DNA of 64,000 nt from Taiwanofungus camphoratus (taxonomy: Eukaryota; Basidiomycota; Agaricomycetes; Polyporales; Taiwanofungaceae): the NCBI GenBank assembly GCA_003999685.1, contig CP021224.1, positions 124,001 to 188,000 on the forward strand, in the 5' to 3' direction. Under the pieces are notes generated by a model. It made no database searches. It saw only the letters and a program-made list of their open reading frames with translations, and was not told the origin of the DNA. How positions within the stretch are numbered: position 1 is the first letter of the stretch; every line of letters starts with the position of its first letter. Below, piece by piece: positions 1-11,417 of the stretch. A program made the translations under genes and the position numbers.

Positions 1-2876
1 GCTAAATTCTGAGATTAGACAGCGAGCGTCGAGAATAAGTACGGAGCCAATTGGTTGCTGACAAAATTATGTAATGTGTATGTTATGGCCCGAAGGGAAG
101 TGCAAAATGGACGCGATGTTCACCATTCATTTGTTAAGGCAAGCAGCTACTGTGTTTTTGCACAGTAAAATGGGCCCGTCCTCCGAATATTTTACGTTGA
201 TATCCTACGGAGGAAAGCGATGGCCTCCGTAGATCGGTGGTGCCTGGACAAAGATATCTCACTTTGAACACCCCCGTCTCGTTCGCTGACCTGTTACGGC
301 CTTGGTATGCGGATCTACTTGTCCTGGGTATATGGATGAGGACCCTTATGCTTACTTACCCACCCGTGCTAATCTTGAAGAATCCGAAACATTGCATTCA
401 TAGGTGAATTTGTACCCTGATTCTATTAAATCAGCCTACTTGCCGTAAAACTCGATATAACCTTCGAATCGGAAATTGAAGCCAATCATACGAGTGATCA
501 TGAGTTGAAGGGCTAACGATAACCACAGACAGTCCAGTAATACATGATCACAGATGAGCCACAGATATACCTTCATGCATTCACGCATGAAGTGGGGTTG
601 AATCCGGCTACTATGGCTTCCCATACTCCCCCTACAACCTCATCTCCGTAAGATATTTGCGATGGTGTCTCTAATGCCAAGGTTTTCGCGCACACTACGC
701 CGAGCCGTCGCGTCTCAGCACGCAATCTGGATGGTAACGGCCTCGTTGGTCCAGCCATGGTTATCAACAACAGCACGCAAATCAAAGGAGACCGAGGGAA
801 CTGGCCGGTCCCGACCGAGCTAGATGTTGTCGATTTCTGCCCAATCCAAAATGGAGCTGTCATTGATATTGTGGGTTAGTATGCTGAAACAGATTCTATC
901 AAGGTCGACGGAGTTGAGCTGAGAAAGGATAGAGGCCACCCATTACAAATCTTGCTAGACATACTGAAACTAGCCGTGTATTCAGATATGTCTGTGTCCT
1001 GTATACATGAGACTGGAGAGGAGCGTGTAAGTGCTAGTCGGGACTCAGATTCGGCTGTCAGCGTACTTGGATCTTCGTCACCAATAATATTATATCTGTC
1101 GATCAAATCCGACCACTTGTTGTTCCAACAGTGTTCTGGCTCCGGTAATCAAGTCCTGCACCGGCGACAGTTGTCCCTGGTCTTTCCATATAATTTCCGG
1201 TCCTCGAAGGCATAATTCCAGAGGATATTTCAATAACCAGCTTAGAGTCGGTTACCACGGACTGCGAAGGGAGGTACAATGGATGCCAATCAATCGGGAG
1301 AAGGCAAGAGAAGCTTGGGCGGAGTCCAGGTTGCGGTCACCTAAATAAGAACAAGGGTATACCTACAGATTGTCAAATGTTGCAAAGTACTGTACTGGCA
1401 CGACCATAGGTTCAGCCGGTGTGACGTGTGACACCCTTGAACCACATTTTTTCTAGTTCAAGGGCCCGTGTGACACAGGACAGAGCCCTTAGTTCAGTTC
1501 AAGTGTGGGCGTGACACATTTGTGACTGAACTAAGGACCTAAGGTCTGGTGTGACACCTGCTTTTGCAATTGAATATTGAGCTAGCAACCTACTTAGTGT
1601 GCAGGTCACTTAGCGAAATGTGGAGAAAAACAGCATAAATCATAAGACCCAACTTACGTATATAGTAATTTACAAGCCACACTTGAACAATACAGACTTA
1701 CTCTCTGCCGCTGAGCATGACTTTGGTACCTGAAATGTGACCATAGATCAAGATGAGTGAGCAGCTTTCTCAATATATCTGTGGATTGACATTAAGGAGC
1801 TGGAAGCCTTTGCAAAACTGTTTGCAAACAGGCTCCAAAAGACATCCAAGCCACCTGCAAAAAGACAAAAAATTATAGTGGTTTTCATTGCAATTGTCTT
1901 ATTTGTTACTTCTATAGGACACCACTAGAGTTTACAAGCTGTTTTGAGTCTCAACTGAAGGCTGAACAGCCAGGAAACAGTGTTTTTCGCCTGTGTGACC
2001 AATGGTTCGGACCCCAGTTCAGACCTCCTTGGGACGCGTGACATTTGAACTAACTGCCCAGTTCAAGGGGCCCTGTGACGCGTGACTGAACCTATGGTCG
2101 TGCCAGTACAGTAGTTGCATCGGGAGTGTAAGAGTTGCTTTAGATCCAGGATAAGGGCATGCAAAAAAGTTGAGATGGGTGTCATTTATGTCGCTTACAC
2201 TGCCGCGGAGTCGTAATCCGCATACCAATACATTTGTCCTTACACTTCTCCATGTTGCGCAATGATGTCTATCAGCGGTCCGGGTGCACAGTTGAACGCA
2301 AGCCTGTCCTTGGGAAGATCCAATAAATGTGCTACTCGAACCTATGGTAGCATCATTGGCTGGAAATAGGAGTATCAGCAGGGACTGGGCTCACTCGTCA
2401 TACTGCTACGAGCTTTACACGCAATAACGACGTCGCTCAAGTGATTGATATCCGGCCCACTCGAAATGTGAACGAACGGATCCTCGTTACAGCTCCACAT
2501 ACACGTTTGAGTGCGGAATGTTGAAACCTTCGAGTGGGGTCAGCAGCTGGGAACATTGTTTTGGGTCTGAACTTCTTCCGCGAGATGTGCAGACCGTGGT
2601 GATGGATGACGTGATGGGAGCAAGAACAAGGAACCTGCGTTGCTATTGGCTGGGGATGCCTTCACATACTTACAGCAAAAGCCATAAGGGTCCGAATGTA
2701 CAAACAGCCAGTTGCTTATGAAGCACAGCGGGCTGCTTTGAAGTCATATCGCTTATGCACTGCTTACGAAGCCACTAGGTGAACCCGCTTATCAAGCTCT
2801 AGTCGGCTTTCTGGGCCTGTATAAAGGAGCTCTGAATAATAGGTCAGGCAACTATCTTCTTCCACGGTGAGCCAGT
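1..2876. other. Gene-poor left edge
   Basis: I see no recognisable gene here. The open frames are all under 100 codons, overlap on both strands and resemble nothing I know. The stretch does carry a terminal-inverted-repeat element (listed separately) with many short direct repeats built on GTTCAAG and GTGAC. The sequence is more AT-rich than the coding regions to the right. Confidence 0.6.
1388..2113. mobile_element. MITE-like element with 28-bp perfect terminal inverted repeats
   Basis: Positions 1388-1415 and 2086-2113 are perfect 28-bp inverted repeats; both outer ends read TACTGTACTGGCACGACC inward. The match continues imperfectly outward through TGCAA, so the true ends may lie a few bases further out. 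The interior (about 670 bp) has no long open frame. It contains repeated GTTCAAG and GTGACGYGTGAC blocks next to the termini, like the subterminal repeats of non-autonomous DNA transposons. I infer a MITE mobilised by a transposase elsewhere. No clear target-site duplication can be named by eye. Confidence 0.7.
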
Positions 2877-4400
2877 ATGTCGACTACGAAGACGGCCATA
2901 TTTTTTCTTGGTGCCACTGGTAAATTCCCACTTGCTTGTAGGGGGGTTGATCGGATTTGGAATCGAAATTGATCGGCAGGATACATTGGTGGTGCTATCC
3001 TCACACGCCTTTTGAATCATCCTAGTGCGAGCAAGCTTGATATCACCGCCCTCGTGCGCAACTCGGAGAAGGCGAGGCGCCTGGAGTCGTTCGGGATAAA
3101 GACTGTGATAGGCTCTCACTCAGATCTGGACAAGCTAGAGACGCTATCGAGCCAGGCTCACATTGTGATCTCTTGCGTAGGCTTCCTACGTCTTGGAGGA
3201 GCTTCCGGCTTGAGTGGCTGATCCTGAGGTTACTAGTCGGATTCAGATGATCTGCCTGCGATCCAAGCAGTCTTGGCTGGTCTGCGGAAGAGGCATGCGT
3301 CAGTCGGCCAACCGCCCATCCTCATTCATACGGTAAGCCAGCAATTCGAAGCGTACCTACCTCGAACAAATCTGATTTTGTGGTCTACAGTCTGGTACAG
3401 GTGAACGCGCCCGCCTTAGTTGTTTGCTTGTGTGGACGATATTGAAATGGCTGTACACAACTATAGGCGTCTTAGTGGACGATGCGAAAGGCATGTACGC
3501 CACGGACGTGATCTACTCAGACATGGATGTTGCGCAAATAGAGTCGATTCCGCCTACTGCACTTCACCGCAATGTCGATCTTGCAGTCGTCGAGGCCGAC
3601 CAGCAAGGTCAGCCCATTTAGAATGACGAGTCGGGTTTTCTAACAGATTAGCAGGGTACGCGCGGACGTATATCGTCCTGCCGTCGGTGGTCTACGGACT
3701 CGCGTCTGGACCCCTTGTCGAGGCGGGCATCTCGAATCCACAGTCGATCCAGATCCCGGCCTATATCAATGCATCGCTCGACAGGAAGCAGGGCGGTGTG
3801 CTCGGCGCGGGCAAAGCCATCTGGCCTAACGTCAACGTTGATGACGGTGCGCATTCTTTCCTCTATACAAGCCTAGGCGTGCTATACAGCGATTCTCAAA
3901 TCGGCTATGGGGCACGCACGCGTCGGTAGTTGCGGACCTGTACATCATATTACTTGACGCAATCGCGGAGGACCCGGAGCGGGTCGGGCACGGGCGTGCG
4001 GGTTTCTACTTCGGAGAGAACGGCGAGCATACGGGGTACGATATCAGCAGGGCCATCGCACAGGCACTCGTCGAACTCGGTGTTAGCAAGAGCGCCGAGC
4101 CCACGCCGTACACGACAGAGGAGCTGGTCAAGTACTGGGGATCAGAGGTAAGTTTTCTAGTCGTAAGGTCGGCGTTCTCTGACCAGCCATCCTGCTTCGT
4201 AGCCAGCAGGCAACTACAATGGAACGAATTCCCGCTGCCGGGCAGATCGTGCACGATCCATCGGCTGGAAACCTGTAAACACGACCGCGGACATGCTCGC
4301 CGGCATCAAACCGGAGGCAGAGCTGATGTACAAGAAAGCGCAGGAAAAGGGTGGCGTGAATATTGTCTTGCGTTCCGCACATCTTTTCCCAGTGAACTAG
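2877..4400 (+). CDS. NmrA-like / extended SDR NAD(P)-binding protein
   Basis: This is a Rossmann-fold protein of the NmrA / atypical extended short-chain dehydrogenase family, probably cytosolic. Exons are 2877-2919, 2980-3176, 3237-3332, 3391-3400, 3467-3607, 3652-3846, 3930-4147 and 4203-4400, which gives 365 aa with an exact frame. Residues 8-19 carry the dinucleotide-binding glycine motif G-A-T-G-Y-I-G, followed by alternating beta/alpha hydrophobic patterns. The central region reads I-L-I-H-T-S-G-T-G, and a Y-I-V-L-P-S-V-V-Y-G segment follows, as in nucleoside-diphosphate-sugar epimerase-like proteins. The C-terminus (R-S-I-G-W-K-P) also fits that family. The substrate cannot be read from the sequence, and a catalytic Tyr-x3-Lys is not obvious, so it could be a redox sensor rather than an enzyme. 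Exon 4 is only 10 nt long. The ATG was chosen because it places the glycine motif near the N-terminus. Confidence 0.85.
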
Positions 4401-5544
4401 TTGGACGCCGATCCTCCAAAAATGTTCATCACTGGGAAGGTAGGCATTAGGAAACACGTCACTCGAGGATTTTCCACATCCAAATGACATAAACACACAT
4501 ACTTGTTGTTTACAGCAATGTGCATAAATATGCGGAAATGCCACTTTTGATTTTGTATTGTCACAAGTTGCTCACAACGGGACCCGAACCGGGTTCGCAT
4601 TCTGAGCAACTTGCACGGCACAGTACGTGCTAATTTCCAACTGAACTGTGCCTGCACCGCTCTAGCTTCAATTTGCCGTCTTTCTGGGACGGCTCAGCGT
4701 ATTCACTTTCTGTTAGAGTAAGGCGCTGCTGTTACCAAACGAGAATCGGTAGACGCAGGGAGTGAATTGACCCAACATACTAGTAGAGTCAGCACTCGAC
4801 GTTTTTGATGGCTTTCGCACATACCCAAATTTTCATTGGTCGAGACCCTAAGTGCCAACGCGCGCCGACTCTACCAGTAAGCGTACACACCCGTTATGTG
4901 CGACGATGAGACGGCTTGGTCTTGCTCTGTTTACACGACCGTGCCCGTGCAAAGACACTGTGCAAGATTGTACTGCAGAGGGAGTGAGGGGAGGTGTGCA
5001 CATAAACAAGGGAGCTACAATGTCGCGACTATACATGACCGAGTACGGTCGCCGAGGAGCATCAGGTCATAAACTGAGATTCTCGTCACAAGTCACAAGC
5101 GCAAGCCTGTTTGTTTTGCAAAGCTAGTAAACCCCATAGTAAATTCAGTGTATGCAGCAGCTATTATGTAATACTATTGATTTAGTTCACCTTTAATAAC
5201 CAAAGAAATCATTCTTTCTGAGGGTGCCGTTCTGTGAGTGAGCATGTTAGAATACCTGTGCTCATCATTGCGGACAATGAGGAGCGCATTGGTGCCATCG
5301 CTGAGGGCGGAACAGTGTCCAGGCAGCTAAGCAGGCGGAATAACTCTCGATGACCACACTTTACTAGAATCGGACAGCGACTGTGATGTCGCTATAGTAC
5401 TCCGGAGTGTGGCACATTTTGCATTTTGCATACATAGTCTTGACATTTGCTAGTAATTACAATTTCCGTCGACCCATGTTTCGAGCGTTACCGGGTACCA
5501 GCGGGACGCATACGAGGAAGATAATGAAGACACCTTATCATGTA
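4401..5544. other. Intergenic, convergent with the FAD oxidoreductase gene
   Basis: This lies between the 3' ends of two convergent genes. Open frames are short and unconvincing. The only structure I see is a nested inverted repeat at 4564-4613, listed separately. Confidence 0.5.
4564..4613. repeat. Nested inverted repeat (hairpin)
   Basis: An 11-bp perfect stem pairs 4564-4574 with 4603-4613 and encloses a second short stem (4585-4590 with 4592-4597). On the minus strand the core reads GGTTCGGGTCC, one base from a Pol III B-box consensus. No cloverleaf can be drawn and no A box lies at the right distance, so it is not a functional tRNA. A tRNA-derived fragment or a transcription-end hairpin are both possible. 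Confidence 0.5.
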
Positions 5545-7429
5545 TCAATCTGCGTTTGTGATGTAATGGAGGGGAAACCATTCTGGAGGAGCCCAAGATT
5601 GACCGGTGATGTCTGCTGCTATCATCTGAGCGACGGCATCCGCACTGTTAGAATGCCCGCAGGGGACAGAAGAGGTACGTCTCCCGTTAAGACGAGACTC
5701 CTTTCATCGTGCACGGAAACACGCACCATGCGAAAGCACGAGGCATACCGTGACCTGAGTAGCCTGCAGAGATGTACTGGCCTTTATACAAATCTCGTCG
5801 AACGTTCTCAGTAGGACCAACTATAGGGCCAACCTGCAACGATTGCCAAACACATTAGCATATGGCAAGTGACGGTGCCACAGCAGAATGCCCACAAACG
5901 GATCTCCGGATCTCGTGAACCCCATGATTCCTGTCTAAACAAAGTTCAACGTACGTGAGCCTGGATAGAATGCTTCGGTCCACTCACCCACTCCATTTCG
6001 GGTTCTTTTCCAGTTTCAAATTTACCGGGGAAAACACTGGGCAAGAATTTCCTGAGCACTTCGCCTACCTCCGAATTGACGATCGAGTCGTCCTCTACAT
6101 ATAGCTCGAACGCGGGGTTTGCCACCTCGCGCCCCCCACCCAAAATGACGAGCGGGGCTTCCGTGTCCGCTTTCACGGGTCGTGGAAACCAGTATTCGAG
6201 GCCTTCATTCCCTAACCACGCACTTCGCGTGAGCTCTCTTGCCGACACGTCTGCCCGGAGCGCAATGACCTGTCCACGTGTTGGGATGATCCCTGCTGGT
6301 CCGTGCATGTGAGGAAGTAAATACGATGCATACGCGTTGCTCGCATGGAGCACATATGAACAAGTAATCTCGCCGCGAGGCGACGTGACGTTCCAGCGAC
6401 GCGGTGCGAATGAAGGAGGAAGCGGAGCAATGGATGTGACGGGTGTCCGGGTGTGTAGGTTGAGGGAAAGGTGGCTGCTGGATAAGGTTAAGTTATACAG
6501 CAGGGTGACGAATTTCAGTGGCCAGATATTATGCGCTGGCATTTGTACGCCAGGATACGATGCGCCATAATTCTAAATTCAAGGCATTAGCACGGCTAAC
6601 GGAAGAGTTACACTTGTCTTACTATTTCCATCTCTTTCTCGTCCAGCCACTCTACGCCATGAAGATCAGCTCCCGCCGCTTGGGCAGCTTCATAATCAGC
6701 TTTCGCATTGAGAAACTCTTCTTTCGTGAACAGTAATTCTATGCGTCCGCCTGTAACCAGGTCTACCGCGCTCTCCATATGATGTTCCTGCACGATCTTG
6801 ACGATCTCAGCAGCTGTGTGCTTCTCAATTGCTATGCCTCGCAAAGCCTCATCGATCCCTAAATTTTTCGCATGTCGTCGAAAATTCGAGAATGCGTGAG
6901 GGGCTAAATGCCCGCCATTTCTGCCTAAAAACACAAATACCTTCAACACAAGTCGACTCTGTATACGCAGTATCACAAAAGACCTGTTGCGCCTGAGCCT
7001 ATTTACCTCACGTCAGGTCGGCACTTTTGATATAGAGGAATCACAATGCTGACAAAAATCTCTCGCTTCCAGTATGGTGACCTTTAGAGGACGATCGGGA
7101 TCACTGCCTTTTGCCATCGCTTTTCCCAGGTGGTATGCTGCGGATATACCAGTGATACCGGATCCAATGATGCACACATCTGCATCTGCAGTCAAGGGAC
7201 CTTCGCTCCCTTCCCCTGCTAGAGGATTCGCATCAGGGGAATCAATCCAAAACGATTGTGTCGGATTGGGAACAGGCAGCGATGCGGAACCATGATCTAT
7301 TGGATCCTCAAAAACGACTTGTTGATTTGCTAGTACGTTCAAGGGCACTGGAAGAATAGTCATTATGGCGGCAAGCTGCAGAAGTAGGAATATCATGGTT
7401 CGTCGCGGGCCAGTTTGGCCAAAGTTCAC
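5545..7429 (-). CDS. FAD-dependent oxidoreductase (DAO family)
   Basis: Exons read on the minus strand are 7429-7054, 6998-6984, 6924-6623, 6572-5988, 5934-5896, 5833-5727 and 5644-5545, giving 507 aa in an exact frame. A hydrophobic segment (M-I-F-L-L-L-Q to about residue 35) suggests a signal peptide or membrane anchor; a second ATG at 7396 would start right before it. The FAD-binding Rossmann motif is V-C-I-I-G-S-G-I-T-G near residue 90, followed by acidic L-E-A-R-D and the S-G-A-T-G-R-N-G-G-H motif of the DAO family. The C-terminal FAD-contact region reads G-I-M-G-F-T and S-A-G-Y-S-G-H-G-M-P-R-A. The family includes amino-acid and amine oxidases; the substrate is unknown. S-G-A-T-G is supplied by a 15-nt microexon. 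The gene converges on the NmrA-like gene. Confidence 0.88.
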
Positions 7430-8019
7430 TACACGTGGCAGGCCTGCCGGTCACGCCTGCTGTGAGACAAAGTCTGGATAAGTAGATCCTGATAGTCTGT
7501 TACTGTGACATCAAGTCAGGACCCACACTTTTTATCACATGCACGTCGTGACCTGCAACAAGCCCTTTAGATGTTGAAATGCACTTATATAATATGCAGG
7601 TGTGTGGATCTCCGCGCTGGTCATCTCTTTCGGACATGTTACAGAACGAATGAGGCTCTTTTTCATGTACCTCGTCCGTTATGCGCCGGGGGCGTAGATG
7701 ATTGCGAAGGCCAATACTCTAGAGATCCGCTCAATACTCGTAGAATTTCACCCTTTTTTCGTATTTTGCGGTCATGATTGATATCGAAAGTATACATACA
7801 CTATCCCCATGGTTTGCAAGAGTCTGATCACTGAAATGAGGCGAGAGGTTCAGTGGCCCGCTTGAAAAGCGTTTGCAACATTCACTGGCACCGCCAATGT
7901 ACTGACCAAGGTAAAGAGATTAATACAAGTAAAGTTTCCAGACATTCCATTACAATGATGACTATAGCCATAATCCAGTAAACATATTCTCACTGAAGAG
8001 TACTTGTCATTATCGATTG
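7430..8019. other. Intergenic, upstream of the FAD oxidoreductase
   Basis: This holds the presumed promoter of the FAD oxidoreductase on the right and the 3' flank of the small coiled-coil gene. I see no motif I would name with confidence and no convincing open frame. Confidence 0.4.
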
Positions 8020-8808
8020 CTACCGGAAGTGGGGAATACGCCTGCTAACCTTCCGTTTGACACCATTGCCATTAGTCTGCGATGAGGATTTACGCAGGCG
8101 AGAACGGACAGGGGGCGGTGGTGGCGGTGGCGGAGCATTTGGGGCGGCAGGGAACGGGACCTGATACGAGTGATACTGTGGTGGTATAGGATCTCGAGAC
8201 AAATAGTGAAGCAGGGAAGGCTGCGCGGGAACAGCTATGTCGACGGCATCCAGGAGTAAACTGAAGTTTTGAAATGGGCAAAACAGGTGGTGAGACCGCA
8301 TTGTGAACGTCGTGTGCAACGTGTTTTACTTGGACGGAAGGAACACGCACTCGCACTCCTCCTGTAGCCTCTTTACTTTCTCATCCGCGATGGCGAGCTC
8401 CCTTTCGTATGCTTCGCGTGTCTGATTACACAGGGAACAACATCAACCGCCAAGCTGGTAAACTACGAAAGCAAGTACATACTGCAGTGACCTGCTCATA
8501 TTTCTCGCGCAAAGCTTGGAATCTAGCGATCCATCACGATCCGAATGATGTCAGGGCCTATTCGTACGTACTTTTCCTTGTAGCGCGTTCCTCGATGCGC
8601 GGATTGCGGGACCTATATGTTCGCACATCGTAACGTTCGTGTCAGCGTCTCACCTGAACGCCAGACTTGGGTATGGATATTTCACCTTCAGACTAATCGC
8701 TTTCTCCTCCAACTTTTCTCCAGCTTGGCCAGTTCGGGATGCTCTACCGGTGGAATTGACTCGCCTAGGTTCAGGGCGTATAGGGCGAGACGTTGCGGAA
8801 ATATCCAT
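8020..8808 (-). CDS. Small coiled-coil protein with polyproline tail, function unknown
   Basis: I do not recognise this gene. An ATG at 8808 opens a basic, Arg/Pro-rich start (M-D-I-S-A-T-S-R-P-I-R-P). After it come several short exons joined by plausible GT..AG introns. They encode a heptad-like stretch (F-Q-A-L-R-E-K-Y-E-Q then E-A-Y-E-R-E-L-A-I-A-D-E-K-V) that should form a coiled coil. The last exon (8020 to about 8266) encodes an acidic helix, a run of eight prolines and a basic, Ser-rich end consistent with nuclear location. Total length is about 180 aa. The coiled coil plus polyproline suggests an adaptor. The exact acceptor of the last intron is uncertain. Confidence 0.55.
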
Positions 8809-10216
8809 TATGGCTCAGACATCAATCTCAGCATAGGATCAAAGAGAGTACCAGCGCTACAGAAGTGTCTGCTAGTACTTACTTATTTAATGTGCTTGTA
8901 CTTACATAAGTACGAAATGGTTAAACATAAATAAGTACAAATTCTATAGTGGCATGGGAAGGTCCGCGGAAGTGCCCAGATCAATGCATGCTGTGCCAGT
9001 CAGTTATAGGGTTCAATCCAAGTTTCGGAATAGCATCAGGAAAATAGGCGGGATGTACTGTAGGTAAACTGTAGGACTTGAACGTTTGAACGTTTGAGCG
9101 CTCAGTCGACCGACTTGGAGTCTGTAGTTGAGTTATCTATTACCAAAAATACAATATGAATCCAGGAGAACGTCTACTGCGAAGTTACTTGGGTCCGCTT
9201 TTGTTATCCCGTTGCGTATCGATTTGGGCTTTTCTATGCTGGAATATATCAGTTTTTGGTACATTGAACACGACGCATTTCCGCCGCAGTGAGCTCCGCA
9301 AGAGAATCAGGCCGTTGGATTCTGTTTTAAGCGACTTTTCCCTCTTGATTACGGATATCTCACAGGATACCACTGTATTTGAGGATGCCACTCATCCCAG
9401 TCAGGGTAGCCATAGACTTGGTGGCAAGTATGATGACAGCTTTCTAATCTATGTCGAGAGTTTCCTAGGATCTTGATTTTGTTTTACAAGCTGGGCACAA
9501 TCTACTAAAGTCGTTCACGGGATCCTTGCTGTTCAGCAAGGTCCCTTTTATCAGCTAGGGTGGTTCAACACCGTGAGCGAGATATTTGGTCCTTGACGAG
9601 GTCACTTCAGAGGTTCGTACTGAACCGTGTACCGTGTTTGTGTTGTTCAGAGTCTTTTTTACTATTCCCAGGTACGCCTTGTTAGGCAGCTTGAACAATT
9701 GCGAAGACGCATAGATGTGCAACTTTGATGCTTCTGTTAGCAGATTCACAGTGCCTGTCTTCACGATTGCGCCTCTCATCGACTATTGTTGACGCCCATA
9801 ATGCTGAGTGGTCGCATGTCATAGACCCTGCTATGATACTAGTACTCGAAACTCTGAATTGAGCAACCTCGAGCGAACGATTTTTTATCTGCGAGTCTTA
9901 GATTTTCTTAGTCGATTTCCTATGATCACGTAAGTGCAATCATTGTCGGATCCATTTAGCACTCACGAGGTCATATCATTCAAGTTGCGTCACGAAGCTC
10001 TTAAAGCACGACACCTTCTCTTATCTATTCGAGCAAGCCAGCTGCTTATACATGCCCCAGGGTCGATTAGGCCCGAGAATGGCGTTATGCGCGGATTCTG
10101 GCTGACTGAGCAACGATCAGGACCCTAATGCCCCCGGTTCCATTGACGCAGAGATATATAAGAGCGCGTTTTGTTGCGTTCGCATAGTGTCAGACCCGAG
10201 TGTTTGTTGTCCTATC
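8809..10216. other. Intergenic between divergent genes
   Basis: 1.4 kb between two divergent starts. An open frame of 106 codons at 9156-9476 (+) has no recognisable domain and poor coding character, so I do not call it. A cluster of GTACTTA/TAAGTAC repeats sits at 8875-8938. The sequence GATATATAAGAG at about 10151-10162 is a plausible TATA box for the CmcJ-like gene, about 60 bp upstream of its ATG. Confidence 0.45.
8875..8938. repeat. Cluster of GTACTTA / TAAGTAC inverted repeats
   Basis: Within 64 bp there are several copies of GTACTTA and its complement. They include a perfect hairpin at 8898-8913 (GTACTTA, two bases, TAAGTAC) and an outer pair formed by GTACTTACTTATTTA at the left and TAAATAAGTAC at the right. 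It lies between divergent genes. It may be a tiny foldback element or a binding-site array. Confidence 0.5.
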
Positions 10217-11180
10217 ATGGCCACCGCTGCAGTCATTACTCCTCACGATGTTTCTACCACCTTGAACTATTATACTCCTATAGGGGAGGAAGCTCCATAC
10301 TCATATGCGTACGAGCCTCCCGAGGGAAAACCTCTGCACAACATCGGCATAGACACCCGGCCTGCGGTCATCCACGACGTGCGCGGCCAGGAGAAATCCG
10401 TCTCGCTTGACACGACTGGCTTCCAGTTCGTCAAACATGTCAGTGCAGAAAAGGAGTTTGAGGATGAGGAGGCGATCAAAACGACATACTACAAAGAGGT
10501 GGAGGAGCTCTTAAAGAAGGAAGCTGGAGCTCAACGTGTCTTCATCTTCGACCACACCATCAGGTCAGTCCCTATTGTATTTGACATATTTCCCGGGAGT
10601 CGAGCTTCCATGCAGGCGGAAGCCCGTTGACAGTCTCAATGTGCCCTCCAAGCCCGGTCTTACGCGAGGCCCAGCGGTGAGTTGGTTCCCCCAACCGGTC
10701 ATGATCTTCAAATCATGACATACATTGTCGCTTTAGGAACGCGTCCACATCGATCAGACATTCGATGCGGCTGTGAAGCGGGTCCAGTATCACCTTAGCG
10801 ACGAGGCGGAGGAGCTCTTGAAAGGGCGCGTACGCATCATCAACGTCTGGCGGCCCATCCAGAATCCCGTGGCACACAGGCCGCTCGCTGTATCTGACTG
10901 GCGTTATCTCGACACCACTCACGATCTTGTGCCAGCCCGGCTTATCTACCCTCATCGGGAGGGCAGCACGTTTAGCGTGCGATACAATCCCAATCATAAA
11001 TGGTACTACCTCTCGGGCCAAACACCTGACGAGGTTCTTCTCATCAAGTGCTACGACTCGGAGGTGGATAGAGCTCGATTGACGCCCCACGCAGCATTCT
11101 TGGATCCTACTAGTCCGCCAGAGGCGCCTCATAGGCAGTCGATTGAAGTCCGATGCCTTGTCTTCTCTGACCGAGAGTGA
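10217..11180 (+). CDS. CmcJ-like / GA4-desaturase-family putative 2-oxoglutarate Fe(II) enzyme
   Basis: Exons 10217-10563, 10616-10676 and 10737-11180 give 283 aa in an exact frame. This matches the fungal family annotated as CmcJ-like methyltransferase or GA4 desaturase family, whose members act in secondary metabolism. Family landmarks are visible: R-V-F-I-F-D-H-T-I-R at the end of exon 1, R-V-H-I-D-Q at the start of exon 3, R-I-I-N-V-W-R-P-I, then W-Y-Y-L-S-G-Q-T-P-D-E and P-H-A-A-F at the end. His-x-Asp plus a distal His fits an Fe(II) facial triad. That makes an oxygenase more likely than the older methyltransferase label. No biosynthetic cluster partners are adjacent, so the substrate is open. 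It converges on pantothenate synthetase with 237 bp between stops. Confidence 0.82.
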
Positions 11181-11417
11181 GATGTCGTAACGATATATCA
11201 CAATTGCGTGTCGGAATCCATCTGTTGTACTTGTAGATCACTTGTAGCCCCCTTTGTTTCCTTGTGAAAAGTGTACACGTTATGGTGTACGTACCTGCAC
11301 GACCTCCTGAATACAGTGTCAATCGGAAAGTTGCATGCAACGAAATGCCATAGTCGATGGTTCACTTGCTGGACTTCCTTCGCCCTTGCATTCATACTAT
11401 AAATCGACAGCAATCAG

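Noticed and set aside
4564-4613. Possible tRNA gene on the minus strand
   Set aside because: There is a B-box-like word but no A box at the right distance, the T-arm does not pair properly and no anticodon arm can be drawn.
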